This document shows, one piece after another, positions 61,758-64,000 of a DNA stretch of 64,000 bases. The position numbers and the translations under genes are program-made. Origin of the DNA: JADJAH01 sp964615795 (GTDB taxonomy: Bacteria > Bacteroidota > Ignavibacteria > Tepidaquicellales > Tepidaquicellaceae). The notes under the pieces were generated by a model. The model was not told the DNA's origin. It saw only the letters and a program-made list of their open reading frames with translations, and searched no databases. The stretch spans positions 1 through 64,000 of the forward strand of contig CAZTQR010000002.1 in assembly GCA_964615795.1 (NCBI GenBank), written 5' to 3'. The first letter of the stretch is position 1, and each line of letters begins with the position of its first letter.

Positions 61758-64000
61758 ATGAAGCACTATTTCAAAATTCTCTTTACACTTTCCGGACTAT
61801 TAATGTCCATAAATTGCTTTGCACAACTTAGCGGGCTTAAGTCCATACCCGGCGATTACAGCACTGTAGCACTTGCCGTCGCCGATCTCAATTTTCAGGG
61901 CGTTGGTACAGGAGGCGTAATTTTTGACGTCGCTGCAGGACACACTGAAACTGTCTCAAATCTTGTAGTCAACATCCGTGCAAATCTGCCTTCATCTTCT
62001 AATACTGTAATGTTCCGAAAGAGCGGAACAGGGTCGAATCCTCTCATTACGGCAGCTCCCGGTTCTTCTGCCACAGCAGACGGTATCATCAAGATTTCCG
62101 GCTCTGACTACATCACTTTTGATGCAATTGATCTCGTTGACCCGTCCTCTAATACAGGCAATGCAATGATGGAATGGGGCTATGCGCTTTTGAGGGAGAC
62201 TACAAGGAATGGCACTCAGCATGCAACCATCAAAAACTGCAATGTAACACTTCAAAAAGCGAATACGTCTTCAATCGGCATCTATATTGCAAACAGGGAT
62301 ACAAACGGTACGGTTGTAGTACCTGAGGATGCTGAAGGCCAGAACAGCTTTAACACGATCTATGGAAATACTGTAACTAATGTTTACAAAGGTATAGTTG
62401 CAATCTCCGCTTCAACAACAAGGGACCTTGACAATCAGATCGGAGTTGCGGGCGAGTCTGCAAATACGATCACAGACTGGGGCGGCAGCACAGTTTCTGC
62501 CGAAGGAATAAGATGCGAAGGGCAAACCAACGTGAAGATTGTTAACAATGTAGTTAACGGCGGCACAAATACAAGCGGTTCTGCTGCCACAGTCGGCATC
62601 ATCGCAACTCTGTTTGGTTCACTGCCGGGTGCCGGTAACTATGAAATAGCACACAACACAGTCACGATCACGGCAAGCTCCTCATCTCAGGCGCATTACG
62701 GCATCCGGGCTCTTGCAAACGGTGATACTGTCCGCATTCATCACAACACAGTAGAGAACTGCAACTCAGGCCAGATATCCAATGCATTCTATGGCATTTC
62801 ACATGATCCTGTGGGCACTGTAAACGCAGCTTACATTCACAACAATATCATCCGCAATAACTCGCATGCCGGAACAGGCACAACACAATTGTTGTATACT
62901 GCAGGAAGCGGCACTTTTAACAATCTTCTCATCAGGGCAAATTTGTTATACGGCAACCAAAAGACAGGCATAAGCGGCACCCTGAACGGAATTTCTGTTT
63001 CGAATGCCTCGCTTGAGTGTGATTCAAATCAGATCTACAATAACTCAATACCGAGTTCTTCAGGGTCATCAAGCAGTTCAATGAACGGTTATGTAAGCAG
63101 TGGCACCCCGGTCCTGGAAAATGTGCATAATAACCTGATCTACAATCAGACTGTGGGCGGATTCGGAACCTCAACCTCCTCAATCATGACAGGCATCCGA
63201 TCTAATTCGGCTTCAGGTACAATCAAGAGGATCTATGAGAACACCATCTACGGACTCAGTGCATTGATCGGAACCGGAACAACCGGAGGTGCATACGGGA
63301 TCTACAGCACACAGGGAGCCGATGTGAAGATCTACAGAAATAAGGTTTACGATATTTCCAACGCAGGCGCAAACGGTACTTCAGGCGGCATCTGGACTTC
63401 TTCAGGAGTTGCCATTTCCGTTTACAACAATTTTGTCTCCAATATCAAAGCTCCGAATTCTACCAACGGAAATGCGGTTGTCGGAATAAACAATACAAGC
63501 ACTACCGCCAACAGCACTGTGAAGATCTACTATAACTCTGTGCATCTAAATGCATCGGGAGGCAGTTCATTCGGATCATCTGCACTGTCAGTCACTGCAA
63601 GCGCCACCGCAACAACAGCTTCACTTGACCTGAGGAACAATGTCTTCCTTAATCTCTCGACACCGGGAAGCCTTAGCGGACAAACCGTTGCATATCGAAG
63701 AAGCAGTGTCAACCTTCAGAACTTTGCTTCTGAGTCCAACCATAACATTTTCTACGCCGGCACATCAGCCTTTAACAGGCTCATTTTTGCCGACGGCGTA
63801 AACGGCGATCAGACTATCGAACTTTATAAGACTCGAATGTCACCAAGAGAGACAAATACGAGATCACTTGATGTCAGTTTTGTTAACACTGTCACCGGAG
63901 ATCTCCATGTCACTGGATCTTCAATCGGCGACCTGAATCTCATCGGACAACCATTGGCAGGTGTAACTGATGATTTTGATGCTGACGCAAGAAATGCATC
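61758..64000 (+). CDS. Exported right-handed beta-helix-type protein (5' part, runs off the window)
   Basis: ATG at 61758 opens a frame that continues without a stop for 747 codons to the window edge. The signal peptide MKHYFKILFTLSGLLMSINCFAQ is clear. The remainder is rich in Asn, Ser, Thr and Gly, with repeated short strands of the form NxI-Y-xN-x-V, such as YIHNNIIRNN, IYENTIYGL, IYRNKVYDIS, VYNNFVSNI and IYYNSVHL. This is the pattern of parallel beta-helix (pectate-lyase-like) repeats. Near the edge it has LAGVTDDFDADARNA, a motif I associate with the end of such helices in Bacteroidota surface proteins. The C-terminal sorting type cannot be seen. An in-frame ATG at 61753 is absent: that ATG hits a stop after two codons. 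Confidence 0.85.
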   Translation, partial: MKHYFKILFTLSGLLMSINCFAQLSGLKSIPGDYSTVALAVADLNFQGVGTGGVIFDVAAGHTETVSNLVVNIRANLPSSSNTVMFRKSGTGSNPLITAAPGSSATADGIIKISGSDYITFDAIDLVDPSSNTGNAMMEWGYALLRETTRNGTQHATIKNCNVTLQKANTSSIGIYIANRDTNGTVVVPEDAEGQNSFNTIYGNTVTNVYKGIVAISASTTRDLDNQIGVAGESANTITDWGGSTVSAEGIRCEGQTNVKIVNNVVNGGTNTSGSAATVGIIATLFGSLPGAGNYEIAHNTVTITASSSSQAHYGIRALANGDTVRIHHNTVENCNSGQISNAFYGISHDPVGTVNAAYIHNNIIRNNSHAGTGTTQLLYTAGSGTFNNLLIRANLLYGNQKTGISGTLNGISVSNASLECDSNQIYNNSIPSSSGSSSSSMNGYVSSGTPVLENVHNNLIYNQTVGGFGTSTSSIMTGIRSNSASGTIKRIYENTIYGLSALIGTGTTGGAYGIYSTQGADVKIYRNKVYDISNAGANGTSGGIWTSSGVAISVYNNFVSNIKAPNSTNGNAVVGINNTSTTANSTVKIYYNSVHLNASGGSSFGSSALSVTASATATTASLDLRNNVFLNLSTPGSLSGQTVAYRRSSVNLQNFASESNHNIFYAGTSAFNRLIFADGVNGDQTIELYKTRMSPRETNTRSLDVSFVNTVTGDLHVTGSSIGDLNLIGQPLAGVTDDFDADARNA

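Overview
The window looks like a chromosomal piece of a Gram-negative member of the Bacteroidota/Chlorobiota/Ignavibacteriota assemblage. This placement is inferred. It rests on five proteins ending in a type A type-IX-secretion (T9SS) sorting domain with the NYPNPFNP motif, a small Bacteroidota-type histone H1-like protein, many exported proteins with SBBP, Asp-box and LVIVD repeats, sparse Shine-Dalgarno sequences and several TTG starts. No rRNA gene is present, so the lineage cannot be fixed more closely.

Bases 1-13.1 kb are housekeeping: sdhC and sdhD (without sdhA or sdhB beside them), a histone H1-like protein, lepA, lepB, hemW, a PAP2 phosphatase and mgtE (an opposite-strand pair), a META-domain lipoprotein, a DinB-like protein, tRNA-Pro(GGG), radC, a DUF1737 protein, a small membrane protein, a CbpA/DnaJ-type co-chaperone and an unrecognised 480-residue protein.

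Bases 13.1-49.6 kb hold the main feature: 13 large exported proteins that share one C-terminal dockerin-like double calcium-loop repeat. In 12 of them it is preceded by the same beta-rich domain with an HRNSIETWS-type signature. Twelve of the genes lie on the minus strand, and most are followed by their own hairpin terminator. The N-terminal cargo differs from gene to gene: SBBP-type propellers, a seven-repeat beta-propeller-like protein, two M1 peptidases, an M14 carboxypeptidase, an S8 subtilase, three Asp-box propellers, a LamG/LamG/P-domain protein, an LVIVD protein and an EEP-family nuclease. A FAS1 lipoprotein and a LysM protein are interspersed. Five of the 13 also carry a choice-of-anchor-J-like jelly roll, and exactly those five extend past the calcium repeats into a charged tail. 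In four of the five the tail has a conserved YREYLEMKR-like motif at a fixed position.

Interleaved and adjacent (39.9-54.6 kb) are proteins with the other C-terminal type, the T9SS type A domain: four YCF48/Asp-box propellers and a nine-haem cytochrome c. One transcription unit (46.7-49.6 kb) encodes one protein of each type. Together the block looks like a secreted or surface-displayed set of peptidases, a nuclease, binding propellers and an electron-transfer protein. Neither the T9SS machinery nor any cohesin-like partner is encoded here, so the function of the dockerin-like module is open.

Bases 54.6-61.5 kb hold a tyrosine-rich outer-membrane barrel protein and a complete RND efflux operon (adaptor, pump, outer-membrane factor). 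A small tandem array of GC-rich palindromes follows (61.55-61.66 kb). The window then ends inside a large exported right-handed beta-helix-type protein that starts at 61758 and has no stop before the edge.
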